Shown: positions 9,689 to 20,292 of the stretch, piece by piece | How the letters are laid out: every line of letters begins with the position of its first letter | Position numbering within the stretch: position 1 is the stretch's first letter | From: Melampsora larici-populina 98AG31 | Taxonomy: Eukaryota; Basidiomycota; Pucciniomycetes; Pucciniales; Melampsoraceae | Reading direction: 5' to 3' | Assembly: GCF_000204055.1 (NCBI RefSeq) | Contig: NW_006768802.1 | Location: forward strand, 827,743-856,622 | Length of the DNA: 28,880 bases | The notes under the pieces: generated by a model | Told to the model about the DNA's origin: nothing | Databases searched by the model: none | What the model saw: only the letters and a program-made list of their open reading frames with translations | Translations under genes and position numbers: made by a program

Positions 9689-10774
9689 CTATCCGGTTTG
9701 AGAAGCGGGTTTGAAGTCTCTGAGAAGACGGAGAGTCGTTGGATCTAGCCCTTGTTCCGTAGTATCTCCGATCTCACACATCTTCCGTCCAAACCGTTTT
9801 CCGAACGTCTCAACCGTTGCTGGGACCATGTCAAGAACGCGCACCGCTCGCGTGGGCGCTGGAGCTGTCTTCTCCCCAGCCAAGTCGGCCAGGGCGGACT
9901 CTATACTGATGAGACGAGTGTTGGACAATCCGCAAGGTACAATGTGTTGAAAGCCGGCTTCACATTTACGCTCCACGTTGAGGGCAAAGCCGTGACTAGT
10001 AACTCGGCGTCGGACTTGAATTCCAATGCTAGCAATTTTCTTCCCAACGTCACCAACAAAGGTGCCAACTGGTAGATTGGGATCGTCACAAGGATTAAGA
10101 GTTCTGATCGGCATTGGAAGTGCTGGGTGAGTGAGGATCTCACTGATGACTTTTAGCAGTTGGTCTACATAGCGGCGAGTGGAGATCTGATCAAGGAAAA
10201 TCAAAAGATGGGAGCATAGGTCATACTATGTCAACGTTGATCGGTTTCGGAGAAAGGCCGTCGGTTGATTGTTAGGTATTGCTACAATGGACGTGCTCAC
10301 GCCCATCATCCCAATATCGAGAATAGGATATCCAACCAGCTGTCCAGGTCCATGGAAGGTAGTTTCACCACCCCTTAGAGTAGACACAAATTCGGCACCC
10401 GGATTCGCGCGCGACAATCTCGAGGTTTCCTGTTCCAACCAAGCGTTGTCGGTTGCACGCCGACCAGCTGTGTAGACTGGTTGATGTTGAAGCAAGACCA
10501 AGAGATCCGGAGAGGGAACTTGTGATTTCGAGTCAATCTTATTCCGTACCAGGGCTTGTTGAAGGGCTAGTGCATCACGGTATGAGACTGGAGTTGGGAG
10601 ATAAATCCAATAGATGGGCGGTAGAGTCGAAGAATGCGTTAATGTTGAGGTAGCCGAGCACGTTAGTGACTTGAGATCATGAGGGCGGCTCCGGAGGCTT
10701 TTCAAGGCGCTAAAGTTCAGGAAGAGTGATCGTGATGATGGGCAGATTCGTTGTCCGAGGCCAGAGAGACTCAT
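9689..10774 (-). CDS. LIP2: Lipoyl(octanoyl) transferase, mitochondrial (LipB/Lip2 family)
   Basis: Two exons, 10774-10301 and 10186-9689, with a 114-bp intron (GTGAGC...CAG), give 323 residues. The enzyme moves the octanoyl group from acyl carrier protein to lysines of lipoyl-domain proteins such as GcvH and the E2 subunits of 2-oxoacid dehydrogenases. This is the first step of mitochondrial lipoylation. Visible hallmarks are [12 protein letters not shown] (134-145), the conserved lysine in VGKKIASIG (208), SHGFALNV (222-229) and the catalytic cysteine in VPCGL (243). The first 50 or so residues are rich in Ser/Arg/Leu and poor in acids, as in a mitochondrial presequence. Length fits fungal Lip2. 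It is divergent from the SAM carrier gene 248 bp away. Confidence 0.95.
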
Positions 10775-11022
10775 AGGAAGTTGTGGTTTGGAGGTGAGTC
10801 AAGTTGAGGGACGTTGAACAAGAAGTGTAAAGCCAAAAATTGGATGAACTTTGCCCCGAGAATCCCGAAAGACAAGAAAAGTACGGGACCGCGGCCAGAT
10901 CCGGTGAGTAAAGCTTCACCCCATTGGGGCTTTCACCACTCTCAAAATCTTCACGCTTGCAATTGTGTCATCCTTTAACCAAATCCCCTATCGCTCAGAC
11001 AACCAAATCACATACCCTCAAG
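10775..11022. promoter_or_regulatory. Shared divergent promoter region of LIP2 and the SAM carrier gene
   Basis: The 248 bp between the two start codons must hold both leaders and promoters. No TATA box or named factor site could be assigned. The arrangement suggests bidirectional control of two mitochondrial genes; co-regulation is inference. Confidence 0.55.
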
Positions 11023-12190
11023 ATGGCAGAACAATCAACTCCAGCATCTTTTAGTCGAAGCGTAGTATCCGGGGCGATGGCCGGCCTAACCGTCGACTTA
11101 TTCTTTTATCCACTTGATACCCTCAAAACTCGACTTCAATCTCAAGCTGGTTTTATCACTTCCGGAGGATTTAAAGGTGTTTATCGAGGATTAGGAAGTG
11201 TAGCAGTTGGCAGTGCGCCAGGGGGTAAGTGAATCGGGGTGGGTGTTGTATGTTCTTCATATGTTATTTCACTCCCTACATATAGTTTTGAAGATCAACC
11301 ACTAACCACCAGTAAATTCTCCGGCCTTTGTTCATGGCATTTCTCTTCGCTATGATCGACGATAATCGAACCGATCAACAGCGGCCCTTTTCTTTACGAC
11401 ATATGAGCAGTGCAAAAACCGATTGGTGCCGAGTTTATTGCCCAACATTTCCGCTCCGGTTTCCCATATTATCTCGGCTTCTTTAGGGGAAATAGTAAGT
11501 TACACTTTAAGACTGGCATCAATTTTAAAGGACAATGAAAGTCTAATCAAGGCATGAACATTATTCAATAGGCTGCATGTTTAGTCCGCGTGCCCACTGA
11601 AGTTGTCAAACAGCGACAGCAGACATCTACGTACGGTACAAATACCACATCAGCTGATGTGCTCAAATTGGTTGTTCAGCAAGGCGGGGCTAGAGCCCTC
11701 TATCAAGGATTTCTAATTACCATCTCACGTGAAGTAGGTCTCCCGAGGGCTTTGCCTCTCTTCCCTCAATGCCTCAACTTGACTGATAATATATGATGTT
11801 TCATCATTCCCCTTTCTACAGGTTCCGTTCGCTCTAATCCAATTTCCTCTATACGAACAACTCAAGCTATACGCGAAGGCTAAAAGGCAGTCATCATCTC
11901 AAAAGGACCTTCCAGCCCATCTTGCTGCATTATGTGGTAGCATCGCAGGATCAACAGCTGCAGCGATCACCACGCCTTTAGACGTGATCAAGACTAGGAT
12001 CATGCTCTCTGAACGTTCAGGCCACAAGCGTGTCAGGATTTTAACCACATTGATAGATATACAAAGGAAAGAAGGCTTTTCGGCTTTTTGGAAAGGGCTT
12101 ATACCACGAACGCTGTGGATCGGATTAGGAGGTGCTGTGTTTCTTGGGGTTTATGAGGCTTCTAAGTTACATCTTCCGCCGTTTATCTGA
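11023..12190 (+). CDS. Mitochondrial S-adenosylmethionine carrier (SLC25A26/Pet5-like)
   Basis: Four exons, 11023-11224, 11382-11494, 11572-11733 and 11822-12190, give 281 residues, near the family length of about 275. All introns are GT-AG. The protein is an inner-membrane carrier exchanging cytosolic SAM for mitochondrial S-adenosylhomocysteine. The three carrier signatures are visible: YPLDTLKTR (29-37), VPTEVVKQR (second repeat) and TPLDVIKTR (209-217). Features close to the SAM-carrier subfamily are [28 protein letters not shown] and [15 protein letters not shown]. No earlier ATG occurs in the open frame upstream, so the start is firm. It faces LIP2, and imported SAM is what lipoyl synthase consumes in the step after LIP2. 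Confidence 0.94.
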
Positions 12191-13481
12191 TAAGGTAAGA
12201 CTACCAAATGTTTGAATCCAGAATATACGACGCCTTTCAACAGGGGACTCGTATTCCATGAGTCGTCAAGCCTCGGTGTCCAACTGCATTCCCATGCATT
12301 GCTTTCTGAAAAGAGCATCTGATACATAGGTACATGAGGCTGTCATTGACTCGCATCTACCATATAGCCTTTGAGTCTACATCTAGCTGTAGCAGGCCTG
12401 ACTTGAGAAAATCATTGTACTCTAACTTGACTAAGTCCCTCCTCAACCGCGCGCGTCCTTCCCGCAGTCTCCGGGGGCGTCCCTGCGGGGGTTAGGAGCT
12501 CATTAAGCTAGATTGTACTCGACTTCAGACACAACAAAGAATGTTACCTCGATCTAATCCTGATTCTGAAATGTCGAAAGGGACTTGTAAAACCTCCGGC
12601 TCAGAGCCAAATATGCGTTTTCAATGAGATATAAAAATGACGATAATCTGTAAACCCACGTAGGCCGGAAGCCAATGAGTGATCACCGCCAATGACCTAA
12701 AAAAACCAGTACCTCATGGGGAGGCTAAAGAACACAGAGACAAGAGTTATACCAATACAAACCTCTGATGAAGCCACCACGGATATACTGACAAGAGAAG
12801 CTTGTATCAACAATCGAATATAAACCATAGGAGGGTCAACAGAAAGATGAAGTGGAATAGCAGAAAATGATTGGTACACAAGCATTGATGTCATGCATAC
12901 ATTGCAATAACATTAGTAAAGTTTATCCTGGTTATCAATCAATCGCCAACCCCCCCGTCGGGGTGAAAATTGCAGCAAAAGCCTTTGGCAAAAAGATCAG
13001 GCAGCATATCCTCGGAGTGATATCGGAACTATGATCTCTCATCTAATCCTAAAACTTCTAAGATTAAATTGGGAACTGGTATTGGGAATTCGATAAATGG
13101 CTGGTAGCTTAGTCTTTGTAAGACGCCTCCGTCTTGGGTTAGTCAACGGGAAGTTGGAGCAGGAAAAATCATATCCTAGCGGTAATTCGCCGGTTGGATG
13201 TTTGTCAACATTCAAGAGGCTTGGTTGAGTCGTGGCATTCGATGTGGGTGGGCGGCAAACATCTCTCATCAACAGCGGGTTTGTAGCCGGAAATGGCGCG
13301 ATTGAAATTATCAACACTGTGAGAGAGATTCTAAAAAGTTATATTACACATGGGCCATTCTTCACTATCATGTACCATTTAGATTCAACAAAGAGCAACA
13401 TATTCCATCGTGAATTCGTTCACTAGTCGACTTGATAAGATAATATGCACAATCAACATTTGACCAACAATGAAGAGACCC
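12191..13481. other. 3' intergenic region between the SAM carrier and UBC13 genes
   Basis: The two genes converge here. Only short frames are present, for example minus 13039-13317 and minus 12697-12894. Neither has a recognisable motif or splice structure. Small GC-rich hairpins occur near 12459-12490 (CCCGCAG / CTGCGGG) and 12950-12966 (CCCC / GGGG). They may be ends of old repeats or transcript 3' structures. Confidence 0.45.
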
Positions 13482-14286
13482 TCATGCTTGAGCATATTTC
13501 CGAGTCCACTCTTTGCTCAATTGGATCGCACCAGCCTCATCTGTCTTGTAATGTTGAGCAACGTCGTTAGCCAAAGGGTCGTCCTTTCATCAACAAGATC
13601 AAGAGTAATGGATCCGTCAGATCAATTCATAAAGCATCAGGAGGTACAGTCAAGCGCCATAGTACTCACTGGATTGGGTGTTGAGAGTAAGGCTTGAACC
13701 GAAAGTAAGACTGTTCGGATCTGTAGAGCTGGAGACCACCGATCTATCGTAACATGGAAGCATCAAGTTGATTTCTTAGTTTCTTTATTTGAGATTGGTG
13801 ATAATCTTCAAACTGAGAACAGTTAAGAACCTTTCAAAATGTCTAAACAGATCCTTCCTAGCTTATCAATGTTGGGATGATAGATCTTAGTCAAGAATCG
13901 CACTTTGGGTGGTGACATTGGATAGTCTTCCGGTAAGAAGAGTTCGAGCTTAAACAGACCGCCTTAGTAAAACAAAACAGACGTAAGATAATTCAGATCA
14001 TGTAAGCTTTGAGATAACAATCGAGTCTACCAATCATTTGAGAAGGGTGGTATTGATGAATATCAGACCTTGGAATGCGCTGCCTTCCGGACCCTGTAGC
14101 TTAACGTCGAAATATCGGAGGTTGTCGTCATGAGGCACGGCCTCAATTCCGGGAGGTGCATCGGAGACTAGCCTTTCGGTTTCCTGTGTATGTTATGCAT
14201 GGTCGTTAAAAGATCAATTCGCTCGGCTATCGACTTTGAGAATCATCAATGACCTTGACAATTCGTTTAGGAAGTGAAGATGCCAT
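13482..14286 (-). CDS. UBC13: Ubiquitin-conjugating enzyme E2 Ubc13 (UBE2N)
   Basis: Five exons on the minus strand, 14286-14254, 14183-14069, 13962-13831, 13743-13670 and 13583-13482, encode 151 residues (human UBE2N has 152). All introns are GT-AG and 70-106 bp; exon 1 codes only [11 protein letters not shown]. With an Mms2/Uev partner this E2 builds Lys63-linked ubiquitin chains for error-free DNA damage tolerance and signalling. Visible are the HPN motif (78-80), the active-site Cys88 in LGRICLDIL, the [15 protein letters not shown] helix region and the [12 protein letters not shown] segment. It is near-identical in layout to the family, with no break. The gene is easily missed because its exons are short. 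Confidence 0.96.
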
Positions 14287-14331
14287 CGTTCAAAGCCTTC
14301 GCTCCAATAGTGAAATAGTTCGGTCGTTCGA

Positions 14332-14361
14332 AGGCTCAAGATAGCTCAAGATAGCTCAAGA
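14332..14361. repeat. Three tandem copies of a 10-bp motif upstream of UBC13
   Basis: The unit ATAGCTCAAG is repeated three times (the first copy starts AGGCTCAAG). It begins about 46 bp upstream of the UBC13 start, in the leader or core promoter. A regulatory role is possible but untested. Confidence 0.6.
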
Positions 14362-15228
14362 CGTTTATGATGGTTATGTAGGGGCGACCGAGGATACTCT
14401 CCAGACTGCAGTCACGTCACTTCACTTCAAAGTTCAGCTTGAACCTGTCACCACTTTCGCTCCCTGTGACATTTGCTTGTACTCGGTACACGTGACCTTT
14501 TTGCAACCCCCATTGTCCCATTTTCACGGGCATATCGATGATTCACCACAACGCACCACTGTCTTCTGACACGCTTATCTACATAACACCTCACAATCTC
14601 ACCCACCTCGTGTTTCTGCCGGGTGCTGACATGTATCATTTGGCCATGGACGGACTTGCCATTCTTGTTCAATCAAGTATAAGTAATACACTTTGGACAT
14701 TTGCATAGTACAAGTTGCATTTTGAAGATGAGGATGTGGTGGTAGGGTGTGGGAAGTACTGATAATGAGAAGTTCAAAAGTTAAAGGTTTCAGAATTTTC
14801 CTTGAGGATACTGACTAGATAAAATCAAAAATGATGAAGGTGAAACAATATAATATCTAAGGTGGACAACATGAAACTTGATAGTCAGCATATTGCCAAT
14901 TTTCTACATAGCTTTCTCCAGAGTTTTGACTTGCATTGGTGAAGATTCAAAATCAATGGATGTGGAAGTGATGGTGGTGGTATGTTGTAATTGATTGAGT
15001 AGAAGGAGAGTTGAGGAGGGTGTGAGGTTGAGGGCGTCAGCTGACCTGCGGGCTTATTGAAGCTGTGTGAGGTTGACTGCATCAAATGACCCCACAGGAG
15101 CATTCACAACAACCAGTCCGTGGTGTTGCCACAACGCTGCTTCTGTGGTATCAGCTCTTTGTGTGTAGTGCAACTGATCTAAGTGCATGTGTTGAAGTGG
15201 ATTTGGTATGGGGAACTGTGTGTAACAC
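14362..15228. other. Intergenic region upstream of UBC13
   Basis: No gene is supported. Weak open frames on the minus strand (14448-14672, 14885-15103) have low-complexity translations and no family features. Confidence 0.4.
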
Positions 15229-15231
15229 TAA

Positions 15232-15376
15232 GGGCGTGTTTAGTCAGGCAATTTCTGAGGCCAAATCACATTCTGCAAAATTTAAAGTGTCTATTTGGTG
15301 GAGCATGTTTCATTTTTGCATTAAAATATTCACACAATGTGATTTCTGGTCAGAATTTACTAAAGTGAATGTGCCC
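15232..15376. mobile_element. Tourist/PIF-Harbinger-like MITE, 145 bp
   Basis: It begins GGGCGTGTTTAGTCAGG and its reverse complement begins GGGCACATTCACTTTAG. Further in, both arms have AATTTCTG-like blocks and then AAATCACATT. The element is flanked on both sides by TAA (15229-15231 and 15377-15379). Start GGGCNTGTTT plus TAA duplication is the usual signature of Tourist-like MITEs. It has no coding capacity. Confidence 0.75.
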
Positions 15377-15379
15377 TAA

Positions 15380-15877
15380 GTATTGACAAACCGGAATGGA
15401 TTATGTGCTTACAAACTTAGACATATTGAGTGTACAGATAGGACATGACACATTACATTTCCAACAACAAGCAGGCATTCATGTGTAATTGCTGGTTTCC
15501 AAGGTGTAAGATACATCATCACCAAAGCTGTCATTCACAATGCTGGGCAATCACAGCTCACCAAAGAGTAGCAGTTGATTAACTGATTGAAAATGAAACA
15601 TTCGACATTATCTGATTGTGAATTTGAGTTGTGTGTACTGGCTTTGTCATTGTTTTGCAATAGATATATTGTGAAATTAGATTATTTAGGTATTGTTGAC
15701 TCAAGAAGTGAGCTTAACAAAAGCAAAGTCCGCAACTTGTACCCACTTTTCCAAGGAGTAGCATGTATGTTCTGCCCTGCATTGTCACAAAATCAAGAGC
15801 CACTCGGCAAATTTTTATAATCTGGTACAACGTTTTACAAGATAATAGCCATAAATAACATTTAAAGCCTCAAATCA
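15380..15877. other. AT-rich stretch left of the hAT element
   Basis: No gene is recognised. A weak plus-strand frame at 15587-15820 has no family features. Confidence 0.35.
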
Positions 15878-15884
15878 CCTATAA

Positions 15885-15904
15885 CAACCCTGAGCCAGTT
15901 ACGC
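15885..15904 (+). repeat. hAT left terminal inverted repeat
   Basis: 20 bp with one mismatch to the right end (A at position 9 where the right end has G). It runs into the perfect palindrome ACGCTACGTAGCGT at 15901-15914. Confidence 0.9.
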
Positions 15905-16160
15905 TACGTAGCGTTAACCAAGGTTTTTTCGTAACGCAGCTCCGTTACACGTCACAAAGGCCCGTTACAGGTGTAACGTAACACCGGATACCAGCAACAG
16001 GATTTCCTGCCTATACGAAGCTCAGCTCCTAACAGCAACGCCACAGTTACGCTGCAGGAGCTACTGCGTTATCCGTAGCACCCGCTAAACCCAGTTAACG
16101 GGGAGCAACGCAGCAGCGTTACCGCGCCAAAAAAGGCAAGTTACTCACATCTAAAGTAGC
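15905..16160. repeat. hAT left subterminal array of GTTACG/CGTAAC motifs
   Basis: GTTAC or its complement GTAAC occurs many times in both orientations, together with the palindrome ACGCTACGTAGCGT. The right end (about 20085-20275) carries the same motif repeatedly. Such subterminal clusters are the usual hAT transposase binding sites; that role here is inferred. Confidence 0.6.
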
Positions 16161-16331
16161 GTAACAGTAAATCTTGTATCATTTGTATTGGCATATCAGT
16201 AGTATCAGTAAACAAGAAGACTTCTTCAAGCAAAAGAAGAAAGTGGCATAGCATAGATTGTATGGACTAAGATTGAGAAGAAAAGAAAAGCATAGCATAG
16301 TATGTGCGTAAAATAAAATGTAACCACCACA

Positions 16332-19300
16332 TCAATCCAGCGTTACACCTAATAATTTGAACAGGGAGGCCAGTTCTGCAAATTCAACACCAAGCCCCAC
16401 ACCTTCTCTTAACCATAGCCGACTCGATACCAGAGCTTCGATAGTGCGTACAAGCAGACTGCCTCGATCACTGGCACAAACGTCGGCTGCGCAAGAAAAG
16501 ATTCGTTCCGCCGCGCACGAAGATCCAGTTGTTGCAAGGTAATCACGTGCCATGATGCCAAGAACACGGTAATTCTTTTCATGACACTACATTACCAGCA
16601 GGGATGTTAGTATAATTGTTAAAGTCACAATTATAATGATAAAAAGTTTGCTTACCGACCACCACTCAAGACCAGCCTTTGGGTCTGCCAGATTATAATC
16701 AGTACTGCGCATCTTATCAGACATCTTCAAGTAATTCTCCAAAGAATTGTCAATTGTGTCTTCTTGTTCTTCGTCTGACTCAGTGTCATCGTGAAACATC
16801 TTGGCCCGGTGTGCCAAAGGATTAGAGCTAGTGCCAGATTGATGACGGGGTGAAGTGGATTCGTATTCAGAGTAAATTCGTCGTAACATTGATTCAGCTT
16901 TCATAGGAATCGATGCCAACTTGCCACCAAACCATTTGACAAAGAACTTTAGTCGAAACAGAGGATGTAGCATTGTTGCCATGACCAGGCTCTCGCAGCC
17001 AAGGGCCTCGTCAAGGTACTCCTGAGTCTTCTGGAGCATCTTCGCCAACATGGGGTAAACGGTGTCTGATGTACTTAGCTTCTCAACTTTCTCCTGCAGC
17101 TTATGTCGAAGTTCGACGTATTCGGGGATCACCATGCACCCGGTAGGCCCATCGCCTTCCATCTTGAGGGTCGTGGTAAGAAAGATCTAATCATATGACA
17201 ATCAGCATGGTTGGAATGACGATGTAAAGGTTAGGGTACGTACCTCAAGCTCATCATTGATCCTTCGCACTTGAGCCCATTCAGATGTGGTAATCTCAAG
17301 TTGATGGAAGTACCCATAGGGCTTCCCGTTTTTGCGTGGACGCCGCCCAACCGCAAGAACACGATCAAGATCCTCCTTACATAGTTGGTCAATTACCTGT
17401 GACATGTCAATTAACATGATTTGATTAGTATAATTGAATCCATGTATGCAAATATAAAGAGCAAACACTTACACTTTGGGCGAGCCAGGCCTTGTGACGA
17501 CTTTCGTATTTTATATTCCACCTTATTCCATACCCAGCAATAAGTGAACCTGTGAAACCTTTCTTCGCACTGACCCGCGCGAATTCCTTGCGCCAGGATG
17601 CTGAACGAGTGATCCTGCGTACGATGAAGTCGACCTGTAGAAATAATTAAATTTATTCAAGTATGTAAGCAGATCATATCAAGATGACAGTTCAATGAAT
17701 GATGAACCGGAACTTACCTTGTTCAAGACGTAGTCCAACTGATTAGCTTGTCGACGATGAGTTGGGACAACTTCATTCTCCAACAAGACTGCAGGGGTTT
17801 CTTCATCTTCAGCGTCGGCGCGGTCCCATTCAGCTTCATCTTTGATGGCCCCAGGGACCTCTTCACTAACAATTGGCGGTTCTAAATCTTCCAGTTCGTC
17901 AGTATCGTGTTCTGGAATGTCATCTTTGGTTGAAACTGGTTGTTGATCCAATTCTTCATCCTCGTCCTCCTCTTCAATAGTTCCAATGATTGGAAAATGA
18001 CCACGTGCCGCTGCTTTGACTTTTGCAGGAGGGGGAGCTTTCACACCGAGCTCAGCTAAGCCAGCGTTGACAATCAACGCTAGCTTATGGCAAAAACAGA
18101 ATATGTGCATCTTTGACGGGTCCCATTGATACTTGATCCCTTCTTTCTGAGGCTCCAGAGAGAACTGCCTATGCATCTCGGCAGCCATCGTCTTGTTGTT
18201 CGAACCCAAGTCGGTGGTCTGGCAGAGGATGTGAGAAATATGAAAAAACAATGTCAGCCTTTATGACAATAAGAAGAACGGTGATAAAAATATATACATA
18301 TCTTATGATGAATACGGTTCTTTACCAAAAGATTGACGATTGGTTCAGCCAACCATGGACCGTGATGGTGCCATGCAACAACCTTCAAGCCCACATGCCG
18401 CACGTGATAGTTCCATTTCGTATCAATGAAATTTACCGAAGCTCCAATAAACCCGTGTCGATTACCTTTGCTCGTCCAGCCGTCGTGTACAAGATTAAAG
18501 CGGGATGTAAGTTGCTGAAAAGAAACAAACATTTTCAGTTACCGAGCCAAACTGAAAAGAAACTTGAATAAGCAATAGTACACACCTGGAGCTCTTTGAA
18601 AACGTTTGATTTCAAAGACTTATTGATGTGTCTTGCTTCGGTGGAAACCCATTTGCGACCGTAAAGCTTGGCGTCATTTCGAAGATACCTTACCATAGCC
18701 CTGAGGATAGGGTCTTCAACACGATTCCAAGGTAGCGCGTGTCAAATCAACCACGTGCAAGCCATTTGGTTGAAGGTGACATTGTTGAACTTTGCGCCGG
18801 GGGTGGTTGTGACGAATCCATCAAGAGGTCCGAGTTTCTTCTTCTCATTGAACCGTCTCTCTGCAACTGATAGAGGTACTCCAAGTGATTTATCTTCCTT
18901 GGCCTTGAGGCGTCCAGGACAGCCTTTGTCAGATCGGCCTACGGCGGTGTATCCATCGCGATGGGATTGAAGGTTCCCTGTCAAATTGCTCAAACTGACA
19001 CGAACAGGGTCCTTTTCGCCCCGGTGGCAGAAACGACACGCATATGACAATGGTGCTTTTGTTTGGTCCTAAAATTGGGATCAATCAAAAACATAAAAGA
19101 TGAAAAATAAGTTAAACATAATCAAGTTGAATAAAAGGTACGAGGAAAAACTTACATCATCGTGTCGGTGCACAGGAGGGAGGAAGTAAGCTCGAAGTTG
19201 AGCTAAATCGGTAGCACTATTGTCATCTGCCTTGTGCCTCTTGCGAACCACTTCACTGCCGATATCGTCGTCAGAATCAGCACGTAACATCTTTCTGGTT

Positions 19301-19697
19301 ACATTAGAAGAAACGTACTGAGATTTCAAAATTAGCAATGGTGGATGGTCAATTAGGGAGGCACGTTGAAAACACTTACTTGATCGTGTTTCTTGTTTGA
19401 TTTGTTTACAGGGTTTTTCTTCCGGGAAGTGGAACGGCCAGGGTTGACAACACACACAATCGAAGAGGCGTCGGAATTGTGATCCGGATCGTGGTCGGGG
19501 TCATCGATGGGATCAGTAGCTGGCGCTTTGCGTTTAGACTTATTTGTTGATTTCTGAGGTTGAACTTCGTGGTCAGAAGTGATTGAGATTCGTCGACGAC
19601 TATCTGGCGAGGGTGAAACCATTCCTGGGTGGATGACAGGGTTTCTGATACGGGTAGGCCGGGACGGGGTTTCAGACACAATCGAGGAAGAGGGCAT
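16332..19697 (-). pseudogene. hAT transposase, nine exons, one in-frame TGA
   Basis: Exons on the minus strand: 19697-19380, 19317-19156, 19068-18586, 18514-18326, 18218-17718, 17634-17473, 17396-17244, 17186-16656 and 16586-16332. Every junction is GT-AG and phase 0, giving 917 codon positions. A BED-type zinc finger (C-x2-C at 171-174, then LQSHRDGY and GC) binds DNA. The catalytic Asp is in VHDGWTSKG (332); the second Asp is in TTDLGSNNKTMA (387), followed by CFCHKLALIVNAGL. A very acidic insertion precedes GIRWNIKYESR. The hATC dimerisation region ends the protein (ATMLHPLFRLKFF, then GLEWWS joined to CHEKNYRVLGIMARDYL and SSCAAERIFS). The single break is TGA at 18744-18742 (position 269), in the conserved WLI-x-HALPWNRVEDP motif where hAT proteins commonly have Arg or Leu. 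CGA to TGA is one C-to-T change. An alternative upstream start at 19949 in the same frame is less likely. Confidence 0.9.
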
Positions 19698-20084
19698 AGT
19701 GATTGATGTGAAAGTTCGATAAGCCAAGGGAAAAGTAAAACAAAGATGATTGGATGATAAAATCGAAACCGATGGTTTCTGTTGATGGTGAGCAGTGAAA
19801 GGAAGGAAGTGAGAAGGATGTGAGCAAGGGAAAACAAAACTGGGGAAAACAAACGAAGGAAACGTACTCTTCGGAAACCATAAAGGTGACGGCCTTGATG
19901 CCATTCCACCCCTTTGCCCCCTGGCTGGTAGCGTTCTCGAACGCACCAAATCATACGAATTTGTCCTTAGGTTGGTTAATTAGTCTTCTTTGGGATATGA
20001 GCAATTGACTGGTTGAGGTATGTTTGAGGCGTCGACGTAAACCCTTTGCCCAGATAGGATTAGTGTGGAAGGATACTTCTGGGA

Positions 20085-20265
20085 CCGTTACACCGTTACT
20101 TAGCGGTCCCGGGGCGCTAATGTTACGGTGGTTAGCTGTAAGAAAAATACTGGCAATCATGAGACTTAGTAGCTTAGCTGTACGACCCGCAGCACGGGTA
20201 CCGCTTCTTTGTAACGTTACGGGGTCAAATAACCGTTACGCCGCGCTCCGCAGCACGCAACAGAG
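20085..20265. repeat. hAT right subterminal array of GTTACG/CGTAAC motifs
   Basis: Repeated ACCGTTAC, AATGTTACGG, GTAACGTTACGG, CCGTTACGCC and GGCGTAAC motifs mirror those of the left end. This is a likely transposase-binding region. Confidence 0.6.
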
Positions 20266-20285
20266 GCGTAACTGGCCCAGGGTTG
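20266..20285 (-). repeat. hAT right terminal inverted repeat
   Basis: Reverse complement starts CAACCCTGGGCCAG. It is followed directly by the target-site copy CCTATAA. Confidence 0.9.
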
Positions 20286-20292
20286 CCTATAA

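Larger units (their letters stand above)
15885..20285. mobile_element. Complete hAT-superfamily DNA transposon, 4401 bp
   Basis: The left end CAACCCTGAGCCAGTTACGC (15885-15904) matches the reverse complement of the right end (20266-20285) at 19 of 20 bases. CCTATAA directly flanks both sides (15878-15884 and 20286-20292). If the 8-bp duplication usual for hAT is assumed, 7 of 8 bases agree (A or G at the outer position). The interior holds a nine-exon hAT transposase on the minus strand. The near-perfect ends and duplication point to a fairly recent insertion, but the transposase has one nonsense codon. Confidence 0.92.

Noticed and set aside
9711..10075. Plus-strand frames opposite LIP2
   Set aside because: They are shadows of the well supported LIP2 exon 2.
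10240..10295. Extending LIP2 exon 1 to the GTAGCA donor or using the upstream TAG acceptor
   Set aside because: The GTGAGC donor at 10300 with the CAG acceptor at 10187 gives [12 protein letters not shown], the expected length and continuity of the LipB fold.
12459..12490. GC-rich hairpin as a transcription terminator
   Set aside because: Rho-independent terminators are bacterial; in this nuclear context it is more likely a repeat fragment.
13039..13317. 92-codon minus-strand frame downstream of UBC13
   Set aside because: Low-complexity translation, no family, and no splice or start support; left as intergenic.
19406..19954. 182-codon minus-strand frame overlapping hAT exon 1
   Set aside because: It is out of frame with the spliced transposase and has no motif; the frame beginning at 19697 joins all downstream exons.
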